Below are positions 1 to 9,650 of a stretch of DNA of 64,000 nt, one piece after another. Numbering within the stretch: the stretch's first letter is position 1; the number at the start of each line of letters is the position of its first letter. The position numbers were made by a program, and so were the translations under genes. Under the pieces are notes generated by a model, which saw only the letters and a program-made list of their open reading frames with translations, made no database searches and was not told the DNA's origin. The stretch lies in the NCBI GenBank assembly GCA_947589105.1, contig CANQBL010000003.1, positions 40,609-104,608 on the forward strand. The letters are read 5' to 3'. Origin of the DNA: an uncultured Bacilli bacterium. Its GTDB lineage: Bacteria > Bacillota_I > Bacilli_A > RF39 > UBA660.

Positions 1-2
1 TT

Positions 3-161
3 AAAAAAATAAAAAAACAAATAGATATTCCTATTATTACAAAGTTCAAAAAAGAATATGCTAATCTTTTTAAAGATGATATAAAAGCAAACTTAGTTTA
101 TGCTTTAATAACAAATTATGATATTAATGAAGAATATAAAACAAGTATAAAAAAGATTTAA
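3..161 (+). CDS. 3' end of a CDS truncated by the window edge; product unknown
   Basis: Frame 3 is open from base 3 to TAA at 159-161 (KKIKKQIDIPIITKFKKEYANLFKDD...TSIKKI*), followed at once by a terminator hairpin. Confidence 0.55.
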   Translation, partial: KKIKKQIDIPIITKFKKEYANLFKDDIKANLVYALITNYDINEEYKTSIKKI

Positions 162-185
162 GAAACTCTTAAATCTTTTTTTCTT
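151..185. terminator. Rho-independent terminator, probably bidirectional
   Basis: AAAAGATTTAAGA-AAC-TCTTAAATCTTTT, perfect 13-bp stem followed by a T-run, between convergent genes. Confidence 0.85.
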
Positions 186-187
186 TT

Positions 188-538
188 TTAATCTCTAGCC
201 TTAAATATCATTGTTAAAATAAAACCAAATACTATTGCCGCTACTATTCCAACAGAAGTTAAACTAAACATTCCTCCTAAAAGGCCTAAAAGACCTTTAT
301 CTTCCGCAGCTTTTAAAGCTCCATGGATTAATGAATGTCCAAAACTAGTTATTGGAACGCAAGCTCCAGCCCCAAACCATTTTATAAACTTATCATATAA
401 TCCAAACGAATCTAAAAAAGCTCCAATAACAACAAATAAACCCGTTACATGTCCTGGTGTAAACGTTGTGTTATCTAGTATTATTTGTCCTATTAAACAA
501 ACTAATCCACAAAATATAAATGAATATAAAAATATCAT
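188..538 (-). CDS. spoVAE: Stage V sporulation protein AE (SpoVAE)
   Basis: 116 aa membrane protein (GHVTGLFVVIGAFLDSFGLYDKFIKWFGAGACVPITSFGHSL); last gene in spoVAC-AD-AE order. Confidence 0.93.
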   Translation of the reverse strand: MIFLYSFIFCGLVCLIGQIILDNTTFTPGHVTGLFVVIGAFLDSFGLYDKFIKWFGAGACVPITSFGHSLIHGALKAAEDKGLLGLLGGMFSLTSVGIVAAIVFGFILTMIFKARD

Positions 539-1530
539 TTTGCCACCTCCAACGAAACCGCATGAGAAATAGACGGAATAGATAATTTTTGATTATTCAT
601 AGTTGGACTCATAAGCGCTCCAGTAGCAACTAAAAGCACCCTTTTTAAGTTACCAGTTTTCATTTTGTTTAAAATATCCGTATACGTAACAAGCGCTAGA
701 CAAGCTGGTCCACTACCTCCAGCTTTTACTTGTTCTTGATTTTTTCTATCATATATAATACAAGCTGAATCCTCATGTTTATTTTTTAGATCAATGTCAT
801 ATGTTTCTTTCATATACTCTTTTAATATTTCTTTTCCATACACTCCTAAGTCTCCAGTTAAAATAATATCATAATCATCTATGGTAGTATTTGTTTCAAT
901 TAGATGTTCATATATTGTTCTAGCAGCTGATGGGGCCATAACAGAACCCATATCATAAACATCAGTTACCCCTAAATCAGTTGTGGTACCAATTGATACA
1001 GACTTTACTTTTATATCAGTTTTTTCATTTGTAACAACCGCTGAGGCTGCTCCAGTTACAGTAAAAGTAGATCTTTTTGGTTTAGGACAACCATATTCTA
1101 CTGGATTTCTAAATTGTCTTTCAGCAGTCATATTATGAGATGAAACATTTAATAAAATATTTTTTATTTCTTTATTTTGAAGCAAGCTACCCGCAACTAT
1201 AAACTCTTCACACATAGATGCACAAGCATTATATAATCCTATATATGGTCTATTAAACTTAACAGAAGAATAAGAATTAGCCGTAACCTGGTTTGATAAA
1301 TCAGCCCCTATTATAACATCAATATCATTTATCTTTAAATTTTCCTTATCAAGAGCTATTTTAACAGAGTCCTCTATCATCTTCATTTCAGCCTGCTCAA
1401 AAGTTTTACAACCAATATAATAATCATCATAAGTTTTATCATATAATTTTCCAAAATTACCTTCTTTTTCATCCTTACAAGCAACCGTAGCAGCTACTTT
1501 TAAGTATACGTTATCAAAGTTAATAGTCAT
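535..1530 (-). CDS. spoVAD: Stage V sporulation protein AD (SpoVAD), thiolase-like fold
   Basis: 331 aa; YNACASMCEEF, GASAVVTNE and GDLGVYGKEI motifs; ATGA overlap with spoVAE. Confidence 0.95.
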   Translation of the reverse strand: MTINFDNVYLKVAATVACKDEKEGNFGKLYDKTYDDYYIGCKTFEQAEMKMIEDSVKIALDKENLKINDIDVIIGADLSNQVTANSYSSVKFNRPYIGLYNACASMCEEFIVAGSLLQNKEIKNILLNVSSHNMTAERQFRNPVEYGCPKPKRSTFTVTGAASAVVTNEKTDIKVKSVSIGTTTDLGVTDVYDMGSVMAPSAARTIYEHLIETNTTIDDYDIILTGDLGVYGKEILKEYMKETYDIDLKNKHEDSACIIYDRKNQEQVKAGGSGPACLALVTYTDILNKMKTGNLKRVLLVATGALMSPTMNNQKLSIPSISHAVSLEVAK

Positions 1531-1533
1531 ATT

Positions 1534-1974
1534 TTACCCTCCAAAAAATAAGTACCTAATAGTACCAAATATATAAGCAGATACTACCCCATATAAGATT
1601 ACACTACCAGTTAATTTAAAAGCATTAGCACCAATTCCAGTAATTAATCCTTCTTTTTTATAATCAATCATACTAGATGTCATAGCATGAGCAAACCCAG
1701 TTATAGGAACAATTAAACCAGCCTTTGCCTTGCTAACTAAATTATCAAAAAAACCAAGAGCTGTACAAACTGATGCAATAAAAATAAGAATAACAATCAT
1801 TATTGACGTTGCGTCCTTATTTGGAACATTAAACTCTTTTTCTAATACAAAAACTATTATTTCCCCAATTAAGCCAATTAAACCACCTATTATAAAAGCA
1901 GTTATACCATTTTTTAACTTATCTTCTTTTGGAACAATTCTATCAGTTATTTCTTTATACCTTTCTTTATTCAT
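1534..1974 (-). CDS. spoVAC: Stage V sporulation protein AC (SpoVAC)
   Basis: Membrane protein with GLIVPITGFAHAMTSSMIDYKKEGLITGIGANAFKLTGSVILYG; start moved to M5, which has a GGTGAT Shine-Dalgarno. Confidence 0.93.
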   Translation of the reverse strand: MNKERYKEITDRIVPKEDKLKNGITAFIIGGLIGLIGEIIVFVLEKEFNVPNKDATSIMIVILIFIASVCTALGFFDNLVSKAKAGLIVPITGFAHAMTSSMIDYKKEGLITGIGANAFKLTGSVILYGVVSAYIFGTIRYLFFGG

Positions 1975-2036
1975 TTTTATCACCAATATTAATATGAAAA
2001 AAAGATTAGTAATTTATACCAATCTTTTTAATAATT

Positions 2037-2765
2037 TTATCTTACTTTAGCTTTTTTTATTTTAAATACTTCATTAGGAAGTTCTTTTGATTCATCTTTA
2101 TCAACATACTTAACAGCATTTTGATATATCATATCTATTTTTTCTTCATTAGTTAATTGATTTTTATCTAGATTTTTATATTTATCTATTATAGTTTTAT
2201 ATCTTTCTTTAGCCTCGGCATCATCTTTAGCAGTTGCTATTTGTTCCATGTCATTTTCATGTTCATCACTTTCTAATGAATTATAGTTACAAGCAACAAT
2301 ACTTAAGTAGTATAAAATCCAATATGACTTTGCATTTGATATTAAATCCATATCTTTTTCATGATGATCACTGTTTAATGAATCAGGGTCACAAGCAACA
2401 TCACTTAAGAATTTTGCAAACTTATCCGTCTTAGCTTTTGATACTCGTTCCATATCTTTTGCATGATGTTTACTGTTTAATGAATCAAAGTTACAAGCAA
2501 CATTACATAAACAGTCTGCAATATAATCTGTTTTTGCATTTGATATTAAATCTATATCTTGTAAGTAATAATCACTTTCTAGTAAATTAATTAATAACCT
2601 TTTATGTTTTATTATTGATTTTGTTAATTTAACATCCAATTTTATAAAATTATCAATTTCTTTATTAGTTAGCTCTTTAAACCATTTTCCAACATCTTTA
2701 ATTTCATCCCATAACTTATATTTTTCTATTTGTTTTATTATTTTTTCTAACTCTGTTATCTTCAT
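2037..2765 (-). CDS. Uncharacterised protein with three tandem 34-aa repeats
   Basis: ISNAKTDYIADCLCNVACNFDSLNSKHHAKDMER / VSKAKTDKFAKFLSDVACDPDSLNSDHHEKDMDL / ISNAKSYWILYYLSIVACNYNSLESDEHENDMEQ. Confidence 0.75.
   Translation of the reverse strand: MKITELEKIIKQIEKYKLWDEIKDVGKWFKELTNKEIDNFIKLDVKLTKSIIKHKRLLINLLESDYYLQDIDLISNAKTDYIADCLCNVACNFDSLNSKHHAKDMERVSKAKTDKFAKFLSDVACDPDSLNSDHHEKDMDLISNAKSYWILYYLSIVACNYNSLESDEHENDMEQIATAKDDAEAKERYKTIIDKYKNLDKNQLTNEEKIDMIYQNAVKYVDKDESKELPNEVFKIKKAKVR
2148..2555. repeat. In-gene tandem repeat, ~102-bp (34-aa) period
   Basis: Period read directly from the translated ORF 2037..2765; boundaries approximate. Confidence 0.7.
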
Positions 2766-2811
2766 ATTAGTTTCTCCTTTTCAATTATTATACTTATTTT
2801 ATATTTTTTTT

Positions 2812-2839
2812 CAAGAAAAAAAGCTTATTAAATAAGCTT
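2812..2839 (-). terminator. Terminator downstream of the Tad operon
   Basis: AAAGCTTATTTAATAAGCTTTTTTT on the minus strand, just after the tadC-like stop. Confidence 0.75.
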
Positions 2840-3544
2840 TTAACCAATTATAAATTCTAATAAAACAGGGCCTAATATAATAAGTAAGATAAGCGGTATA
2901 AAAAACAGAACAGAAAATATACTTATTTTATTTGGAATTTTATTTATTTGAGCTTTTATGTCCATAATTTGTTTATCTTTTAGAAAATCTAGCTGATTAT
3001 ACATAGTTTCTATAATACTGTTACCAAATAAATTAGATTGTTCCATATTTAAAATAATATTATTTATTGTTAAACTAGGTATTCTAAGACTCATTAAAGA
3101 TAAAGCTTCTGTTAATGATTTACCAAAATTAACTTGTTTTAGAGTTTCTTTAAATTCATCTGATATTTCAGAATCTATGTATTTGCAAGCCATTTTTATA
3201 GCATTTTCTAAATTTCTACCTGATTCTAGTGCTAAAGTTAATACTTCAAAATAATAATATGCCTCATTATTTAATTTAGCTTCCCTTTTTTTAAGTGGTT
3301 TATCTAGCATTAAGTAATTAACTAGAAAGTACCATAAAACGGTTATTATTGGTGCTAAAATAGCTCCTGAATCAACAAATAAAAATACTATGAAAAATAC
3401 TAAAATAGATGTATAAAGTCTTAAGTTCATAAAATATTCTAAAGTAAACTTTTTAGATACACCAAATAAATTTATTTTTGCCTCGGTTTTTTTTATGTCT
3501 TTTTCTCGATATATACGATATATAAATGAACTTTTTTCTTTCAT
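2840..3544 (-). CDS. tadC: Type II secretion F-domain protein, TadC-like
   Basis: LALESGRNLENAIKMACKYI...NFGKSLTEALSLMSLRIPS pattern and C-terminal TM segments; start moved to MKEKSSF (M25), which has a GGTGAGG SD. Confidence 0.8.
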   Translation of the reverse strand: MKEKSSFIYRIYREKDIKKTEAKINLFGVSKKFTLEYFMNLRLYTSILVFFIVFLFVDSGAILAPIITVLWYFLVNYLMLDKPLKKREAKLNNEAYYYFEVLTLALESGRNLENAIKMACKYIDSEISDEFKETLKQVNFGKSLTEALSLMSLRIPSLTINNIILNMEQSNLFGNSIIETMYNQLDFLKDKQIMDIKAQINKIPNKISIFSVLFFIPLILLIILGPVLLEFIIG

Positions 3545-3546
3545 AA

Positions 3547-4548
3547 TCAAAACCTCACCTTCATAATACGATTTACAACATAAGCATAAATAGCATATGT
3601 AAATATTATTATACAAAGAAGAAGATTTCCTAAAGTTGTGTTAAAAAGAGGTTCAAAATAATCTGGTTGTAAAAATGTTATAAATATAACAAAAATAAAT
3701 GGCATAAATAATAATATTTTACTTATTAAAGAAGCACTTGAGGTAAGGGATTTCATTTCCTGTTTTAATTTTCTTTTATTAAATAGCATTTTTTCAATAG
3801 ACGAGAAAACCTTAATAATATTACCTCCTGTTTTATTTAAAATACTTAAAGAAGAGGTAATATAATTTACTTCCTCAGAATCTACCCTTTTACTAAAACG
3901 ATCAAAAACCACATCTAAAGATAAACCATAACTTATTTCCAAGTGCATTTTTTTAAATTCTTGTTTAATAGGACCCTTTAATTCTTGTGCTACGATTTCT
4001 ATTGCTTGCATCGTACTCCTTCCAGATCTAAATGCATTATTCATTATTATAATAGCATTTAATAATTCTTGTTCAACTTGTCTTTTTTTTATGTAGTCAG
4101 AAAATTTAAAATATATATCAATAAGGAAAAATCCAAGTAATCCTGAAAATAAAATATCAAAAAGACTAGGTATAAAACCTTCTATTATTCTTGCAAATGA
4201 AATTATAAATATAAAAAATATACAAATTAAAAACTTATTACTTATATAGTCCATTGCTGATACGTCTTTTACATTATCATAAGAAATATACTTATTATAT
4301 TTATATGAATACTTTACCATAACTTTAGATTTTTTTAGCACACCACTTAGTTTAGAAACTAATTTAAAGTATTTATTATATAGTAAATCAAAGAAAGAAA
4401 CTCTATTATTATTAATTGATTCAATACTATACTTTGATATTCTACGTTCTATTTTAAGTGATTTATTATAAATTATTAAATAGAAAATAATAAAAGCTAA
4501 AACAATCATAATTAAGGTTTGAATAATAAAAACGTTCATTAAATTCAC
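3547..4548 (-). CDS. tadB: Type II secretion F-domain protein, TadB-like
   Basis: NNAFRSGRSTMQAIEIVAQELKGPIKQEFKKMHLEISYGLSLDVVFDRFSKRV plus TM helices. Confidence 0.82.
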   Translation of the reverse strand: MNLMNVFIIQTLIMIVLAFIIFYLIIYNKSLKIERRISKYSIESINNNRVSFFDLLYNKYFKLVSKLSGVLKKSKVMVKYSYKYNKYISYDNVKDVSAMDYISNKFLICIFFIFIISFARIIEGFIPSLFDILFSGLLGFFLIDIYFKFSDYIKKRQVEQELLNAIIIMNNAFRSGRSTMQAIEIVAQELKGPIKQEFKKMHLEISYGLSLDVVFDRFSKRVDSEEVNYITSSLSILNKTGGNIIKVFSSIEKMLFNKRKLKQEMKSLTSSASLISKILLFMPFIFVIFITFLQPDYFEPLFNTTLGNLLLCIIIFTYAIYAYVVNRIMKVRF

Positions 4549-4556
4549 CTTCTTTT

Positions 4557-5891
4557 TTATTTTTTAAAATCAAATATATCTTCTATATCATTAATTCCCT
4601 TACTTTTAATTTTTTTATAAACATTTGGAATTCGTTTTTTCAAATCAAAAGCACCATTAACTTCCCCTGTTTCGGTAAGTCCTGTTTGTTTAAAATTGAA
4701 AATTTCTTTAAGTTCTATTACATCATCTTTAAACCCATCTACTTCACATATACTAGTTACTTTTCTTCTACCATCAGATAGCCTAGATACATTAACAACT
4801 AAATCTATTGCGTTTTCTATATATTCACGAATAGCTTTAATAGGAATATCCATTCCTGCCATTAATACTAATGTTTCTAGCCTATTTAATGCATCTGTTG
4901 GACTATTAGCATGCATCGTTGTTAAAGACCCATCATGCCCAGTATTCATCGCTTGAAGCATATCAAAAGCTTCTTTACCACGTACTTCACCTACAATAAT
5001 TCTATCAGGTCTCATACGAAGAGAATTTATAACTAAATCACGAATGGTTACTTCACCGGTTCCCTCATAGTTTACAAGTCTAGTTTCAAGCCCAATAACA
5101 TGTGATTGCTTAAGTCTTAACTCCGCAGCATCTTCAATTGTTATAATACGTTCATGATCTCCAATAAAACCAGATAATGCATTTAGTAACGTTGTTTTAC
5201 CACTACCTGTTCCTCCACATATTATAATGTTTAATTTTGCTTTTACTGAAGCATTTAAAAACCTTGCCATATAAGGTGTCATTGCACCAGTTCTTAAAAA
5301 ATCATCAATGGTTTGCATATCACGTCTAAATTTTCTAATTGTAACAACTGGTCCTTTTAATGATAAAGGAGGTATTACAGCATTTAATCTTGAACCATCT
5401 TCTAATCTTGCATCTACCATTGGATTTGCAGTATCAATCGTTCTTCCTAATGGTTGAACAATTTTTTGAATGGTTCTTATAATATGCTCATCATTTATAA
5501 ATGAAACAGAATCATCTTTACTTATTTGTCCATCTATTTCAACATATACTTCGTTTTTACCATTTACCATTATTTCAGTAATATTAGGATCTTCTAATAA
5601 CTCAGTAATAGGTCCATAACCATTTATCTCATTATCAATAAGATTAAAAATATGACTTCTTTCTAAATTAGTTAAATCATAACCTAATAAAGCTTTATCA
5701 ATCTCATCGTTTATGTATTCATGAAGTAATTTATTATCTGGAATTTTATCATCTATTAAATTTGATATTATAGTATTTCTTAAATTATCTAAAAGTTCTT
5801 TATCTTTAAATATTTCATAATCTGCAACTGGTTTAGCAACAACTTTTTCTTCTTTTATATCAAAAGCATCAAGTAATTTTTTTCTAGCCAT
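4557..5891 (-). CDS. tadA: CpaF/TadA-family secretion ATPase
   Basis: [69 protein letters not shown]. Confidence 0.96.
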   Translation of the reverse strand: MARKKLLDAFDIKEEKVVAKPVADYEIFKDKELLDNLRNTIISNLIDDKIPDNKLLHEYINDEIDKALLGYDLTNLERSHIFNLIDNEINGYGPITELLEDPNITEIMVNGKNEVYVEIDGQISKDDSVSFINDEHIIRTIQKIVQPLGRTIDTANPMVDARLEDGSRLNAVIPPLSLKGPVVTIRKFRRDMQTIDDFLRTGAMTPYMARFLNASVKAKLNIIICGGTGSGKTTLLNALSGFIGDHERIITIEDAAELRLKQSHVIGLETRLVNYEGTGEVTIRDLVINSLRMRPDRIIVGEVRGKEAFDMLQAMNTGHDGSLTTMHANSPTDALNRLETLVLMAGMDIPIKAIREYIENAIDLVVNVSRLSDGRRKVTSICEVDGFKDDVIELKEIFNFKQTGLTETGEVNGAFDLKKRIPNVYKKIKSKGINDIEDIFDFKK

Positions 5892-5892
5892 T

Positions 5893-6672
5893 TTATTTTA
5901 CCTCCTTAGCTTTAGCATTATTATTTAATAATGCCGTTGCAAGTTTAGTAAGTTTCATAATATCTGCTTTCTTAGAAGCTCTTATTTTCTTATTAAGAGT
6001 TAAAATTTCCCCATTTATTACGTATTTATCAATATCTTTAATATAAAAAGAATTATCTATCGTATAATCAATATTATGCTTTATTATATTTTTTACATCA
6101 AACAAAGAAAAATAATCTTTACCAGTATCTTTTGATGAATTAAACACAACTTTATAATTATCTATTTCTGTATCCTCAAAAATAGCAATCATACTTCTTG
6201 CATTTTTTAAATCAACCGGATCATTAGTAACCATGAAAAGGGTATTATCACTTTTATCTATCGCTGATAAAGAAACCGGACTTAAATTATGAGCGGTATC
6301 TATTAAAATAACATCATATTTATAAATACATGAAGTAATTATTAAATTAACATATTTAGAATCTATTTTAAGAGCATTTCTAGGATCCCTAGGTGCTGAT
6401 AATACATCTATTTTATCATTATATTTACTTATATAATTACTTATATCCTCAAACCTGTTATTACTAATATCATCAACTGCATTATATATGGTTTTATCAA
6501 CCGACACGTTTAAACTTAAAGCTATACCACCACTATTTAAGTCTAAATCTACAATAAGTACCTTTTTATCCATTAAACTATATATTCCTGCAAGATTAAT
6601 TGTAGTAGTGGTTTTTCCAACCCCTCCCTTACAAGAAAAAATCGTTATTATTTTTGCGGCTTCTTTTTTCAT
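5893..6672 (-). CDS. CpaE/TadZ-like ParA/MinD-family ATPase
   Basis: KGGVGKTTTTINLAG deviant Walker A; LIVDLDLNSGGIALSL; in Tad operon. Confidence 0.85.
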   Translation of the reverse strand: MKKEAAKIITIFSCKGGVGKTTTTINLAGIYSLMDKKVLIVDLDLNSGGIALSLNVSVDKTIYNAVDDISNNRFEDISNYISKYNDKIDVLSAPRDPRNALKIDSKYVNLIITSCIYKYDVILIDTAHNLSPVSLSAIDKSDNTLFMVTNDPVDLKNARSMIAIFEDTEIDNYKVVFNSSKDTGKDYFSLFDVKNIIKHNIDYTIDNSFYIKDIDKYVINGEILTLNKKIRASKKADIMKLTKLATALLNNNAKAKEVK

Positions 6673-7067
6673 TTTGCACCTTCTTCTATAATTATTCTTT
6701 CTTCAGCCATTCTACCAACATATGAACTTTTTTCTTTATATAATTTTTTACCAACTATGCCTTTAAAAAAGCCCTTAGTTGTTTTTTTTAAATCTACTTT
6801 TATAACTTTATTTACAGTATCTATATCAATTTTATAATCATCTATTTCAGAATCATTTTTATATATTAAATTCACCATTTCATTATATGGTGCTTGTTCA
6901 ATATGCATCATACCATATCTTACTACCATCTTGTTTAATTCATTAAGTTTTCCTTTATTATACTTTACAAATCCAAGTTCAATTCCTAAAGTACCAAGCA
7001 TTATAAAAAGGGGTAAAAAAACAACAAAAATGCTAAGAGTTTGACCATGATTTGATAATCTATTCAT
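6669..7067 (-). CDS. TadE/TadG-like pseudopilin
   Basis: N-terminal hydrophobic segment NHGQTLSIFVVFLPLFIMLGTLGIELGFVKYNKGKLNELNK; Tad operon context. Confidence 0.6.
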   Translation of the reverse strand: MNRLSNHGQTLSIFVVFLPLFIMLGTLGIELGFVKYNKGKLNELNKMVVRYGMMHIEQAPYNEMVNLIYKNDSEIDDYKIDIDTVNKVIKVDLKKTTKGFFKGIVGKKLYKEKSSYVGRMAEERIIIEEGAK

Positions 7068-7410
7068 TTTTTATCACCCTTAAAACAGATACGTTAAATA
7101 AATCATCTTTAATGTAAGATAAACCAGGAGTAATAGGTTTTATTTTATTAGATAAATTAATAGTAACATAATCCCCGTTTGTTATAATTTCTAGTTTTAT
7201 ATCTTCATTTTCTTTATTATTAATTAAATTTTTTATTTCCTCAGGCGTATTACCATTTTGATAGAACATAACAACATCTGTTGCTTTATTTTCTAAATCC
7301 GTTTTTAAAGATATTATTCGTTCAAAATCAATAAAACAAAAAATAAGAAGTAAAGTTATTGGTAGTATTATAACAAATTCAACAAGTGCTTGACCTTTTT
7401 TATTCATCAT
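7060..7410 (-). CDS. TadE-like pseudopilin
   Basis: MMNKKGQALVEFVIILPITLLLIFCFIDFERII is a typical TadE N-terminus. Confidence 0.8.
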   Translation of the reverse strand: MMNKKGQALVEFVIILPITLLLIFCFIDFERIISLKTDLENKATDVVMFYQNGNTPEEIKNLINNKENEDIKLEIITNGDYVTINLSNKIKPITPGLSYIKDDLFNVSVLRVIKNE

Positions 7411-7546
7411 TTATAGACACCCCTATTATCAATGATTATTATAACAAAAAAGATAGAAGAAAACAATTAATTTAAATAGAATTATATAAATTTTAAATAA
7501 AAAAGCTAGAAAACAAAATAAAAATGTTTTCTAGCTTATTTAAATT

Positions 7547-7774
7547 TTAATTCTTTCTTAACTTTTCCATTTTTTCTTTTATTCTTTTTAATCTATTACT
7601 TTTTTCAAAATCATCTAATATATAATCTTTTCCATCATATACAACTATATCAAGTTCTTTTATTTTTCTTGGTAAATTTTCTTTTTTAACATTAATTATT
7701 TGGTTATTTTCTATGTTTTCAAGTACTACTATATTTTCCTCTATTTTATCTACGGCAAATTTCGTCATAATCAC
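7547..7774 (-). CDS. DUF3006-like small protein
   Basis: 75 aa FAVDKIEENIVVLENIENNQIINVKKENLPRKIKELDIVVYDG; directly downstream of an MBL hydrolase. Confidence 0.65.
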   Translation of the reverse strand: MIMTKFAVDKIEENIVVLENIENNQIINVKKENLPRKIKELDIVVYDGKDYILDDFEKSNRLKRIKEKMEKLRKN

Positions 7775-8704
7775 CTACCCATTCGTATCAGTTATTACGG
7801 TATTAACGGTAATATTACTTCCGTTACTACTCATAATTATTGTTCCTTGCCTATCAGTTCTATATATTTTTATATTTTTATCATTAAGCCTATTAATTAC
7901 AATATCACTTGGATGTTTATATATATTATTTTTTCCAACTGATATTACCGCATATATTGGATTAACTTTATCTATAAACTCTTTTGAAGAACTATAGTTA
8001 GATCCATGATGAGCAACTTTTAATACATCACTTTTGATATCTTTATTCAAAATTGTTTGTTCAACACTACTTGATGCATCTCCAGTAAATAAAAATGAAT
8101 TATTTCCATGAATTACTTTAACAATAATTGATGTATCATTTAAATTATTATTTTCTTCTCCTACGTATAATACTTTTATTATACTATCGCTAAAAGAAAA
8201 TTCCTCATCAATTCTAACAGTATCATACATCATGTTTTTATTACTAAGAGCATCTAATACATCTTCGAAAGTTTTGGTAACTGCTACTTTATCAGGCATA
8301 AAAAATTTATCTATTTCAAAATTATTAATGATATCATCCATGCCACCAATATGATCTTCATGAGCATGAGTTGCTATAACATAATCAAATTTACTTACAT
8401 TATTTTCTTTTAAGTAATTAACTAGTTTAACCCCATCTTCATTATTTCCAGCGTCAATTAACATATTATGATCACCGCTTTTAATTAAAATAGCATCAGC
8501 TTGACCAACATCTATAAAATATACTGTTAAATTACTATTTGAAAAATCTTCATCAACGTTATTACTTATTTCAGATATGTTTTTCGAAGTCTTATATACA
8601 TTTCCTTTTAGTTCATTAAAAGAATTCGTATCAAATACTAAATAAATAATAATAAATAGCGCAATTATTATTTTTAACCAATTTTTTCTTAACTTCTTAT
8701 TCAT
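7775..8704 (-). CDS. Membrane-anchored MBL-fold hydrolase, ComEC/Rec2 beta-lactamase-domain-like
   Basis: DVGQADAILIKSGDHNMLIDAG, THAHEDHIGGMDDI, FLFTGDAS, VAHHGSNYSSS; start MNKKLRKNW preferred because it has an AGAGG SD. Confidence 0.9.
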   Translation of the reverse strand: MNKKLRKNWLKIIIALFIIIYLVFDTNSFNELKGNVYKTSKNISEISNNVDEDFSNSNLTVYFIDVGQADAILIKSGDHNMLIDAGNNEDGVKLVNYLKENNVSKFDYVIATHAHEDHIGGMDDIINNFEIDKFFMPDKVAVTKTFEDVLDALSNKNMMYDTVRIDEEFSFSDSIIKVLYVGEENNNLNDTSIIVKVIHGNNSFLFTGDASSSVEQTILNKDIKSDVLKVAHHGSNYSSSKEFIDKVNPIYAVISVGKNNIYKHPSDIVINRLNDKNIKIYRTDRQGTIIMSSNGSNITVNTVITDTNG

Positions 8705-8771
8705 ATACATACCTCTATTTATATAAATTATTATATCATTTTTAATTATATTAGTCATTAAAAAACAAAAT

Positions 8772-8794
8772 AAAAAAAGCTTTAACTAAGCTTC
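8772..8794 (-). terminator. Terminator downstream of rpmF
   Basis: GAAGCTTAGTTAAAGCTTTTTTT on the minus strand. Confidence 0.7.
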
Positions 8795-8992
8795 TTCTTT
8801 CTTTATTACTTCTTTTCCTTTGTAATTACCACATTCTGGGCATACTCTATGTGATCTTATCATTTCACCACATTTAGGACATTTTACTGTTCCGTTTGCT
8901 TCAATTTTATAGTGAGTACGACGCATTCTCTTTCTTGTCTTACTTACCTTTCTGAATGGAACTGCAAATAATTGGATATCCAACTTTAACAT
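8786..8992 (-). CDS. rpmF: 50S ribosomal protein L32 with a 10-residue N-terminal extension
   Basis: [54 protein letters not shown]; preceded by [19 protein letters not shown] 7 nt upstream of ATG. Confidence 0.96.
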   Translation of the reverse strand: MLKLDIQLFAVPFRKVSKTRKRMRRTHYKIEANGTVKCPKCGEMIRSHRVCPECGNYKGKEVIKKEEA

Positions 8993-9007
8993 ATTCTCAC
9001 TCCTTCC

Positions 9008-9502
9008 TTACTCTTTATTAAATTCGCTTAAAGCTTTGAGTCTTGGATCAATTACTTCCTTTTCATTATCATCTTGTGTAATAAGACGCCAACCATTACC
9101 TTCTAGTTTTTCTTCTTTGGCATCAGGATGAAGAACTCTTAAAGGAACATCCACTAATATATATTGCCATATAATTGGAAAAATTTCAAGTCTATTTTGA
9201 ATAATTTGTATCAAATTATTCTCATTTTCATCAATCATTTCCTCGATATCAATATCAAATGGATATTCTACATCTTTTAAAGTTCTAGCACAAGGAAGTA
9301 TCATTGTTCCTGTTACGTTTATATTTAATGAAAAATTATCTTCTACATTATAAACGTAACCACTTACCTTAATTGGTGATATTCTTCTTATATCAGTACC
9401 ATTTAATACATCGTTTGGTACTATAATTTCTCCGGATATAGGCATTTCATATAAACCGCCGTAAATTAATTTGGTTAAATCTACGATCAAACTTATCACC
9501 AC
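9008..9502 (-). CDS. yceD: YceD/DUF177-family protein
   Basis: Located upstream of rpmF; LPCARTLKDVEYPFDIDIEE pattern; true start may be downstream of 9502 (TTG near 9490). Confidence 0.85.
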   Translation of the reverse strand: MVISLIVDLTKLIYGGLYEMPISGEIIVPNDVLNGTDIRRISPIKVSGYVYNVEDNFSLNINVTGTMILPCARTLKDVEYPFDIDIEEMIDENENNLIQIIQNRLEIFPIIWQYILVDVPLRVLHPDAKEEKLEGNGWRLITQDDNEKEVIDPRLKALSEFNKE

Positions 9503-9650
9503 CGCTTGATAATTATACTATTTTTTTATTATTCATGCAAGATTTATTTTTCTTATTACTTTTTTTAAAATCTTTACAATTAAACTATATGCATAATAAA
9601 TTTTTACATTAAAAAATAACTTTCTTTTAAAAAAAATTAAAGTTTTTACT

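Noticed and set aside
535-538. Possible Mollicutes-type code (TGA = Trp), considered because of the low GC
   Set aside because: spoVAD ends in TGA within an ATGA overlap with spoVAE, and spoIIGA/sigE show the same; Trp codons seen are TGG. Standard code fits.
2234-2434. 66-aa + strand ORF over the repeat gene
   Set aside because: Shadow ORF produced by repeat codon structure; no SD or independent support.
2148-2555. Periodic repeats as a CRISPR array
   Set aside because: Repeats are 102 bp, in frame, degenerate and encode protein; no cas genes or unique spacers.
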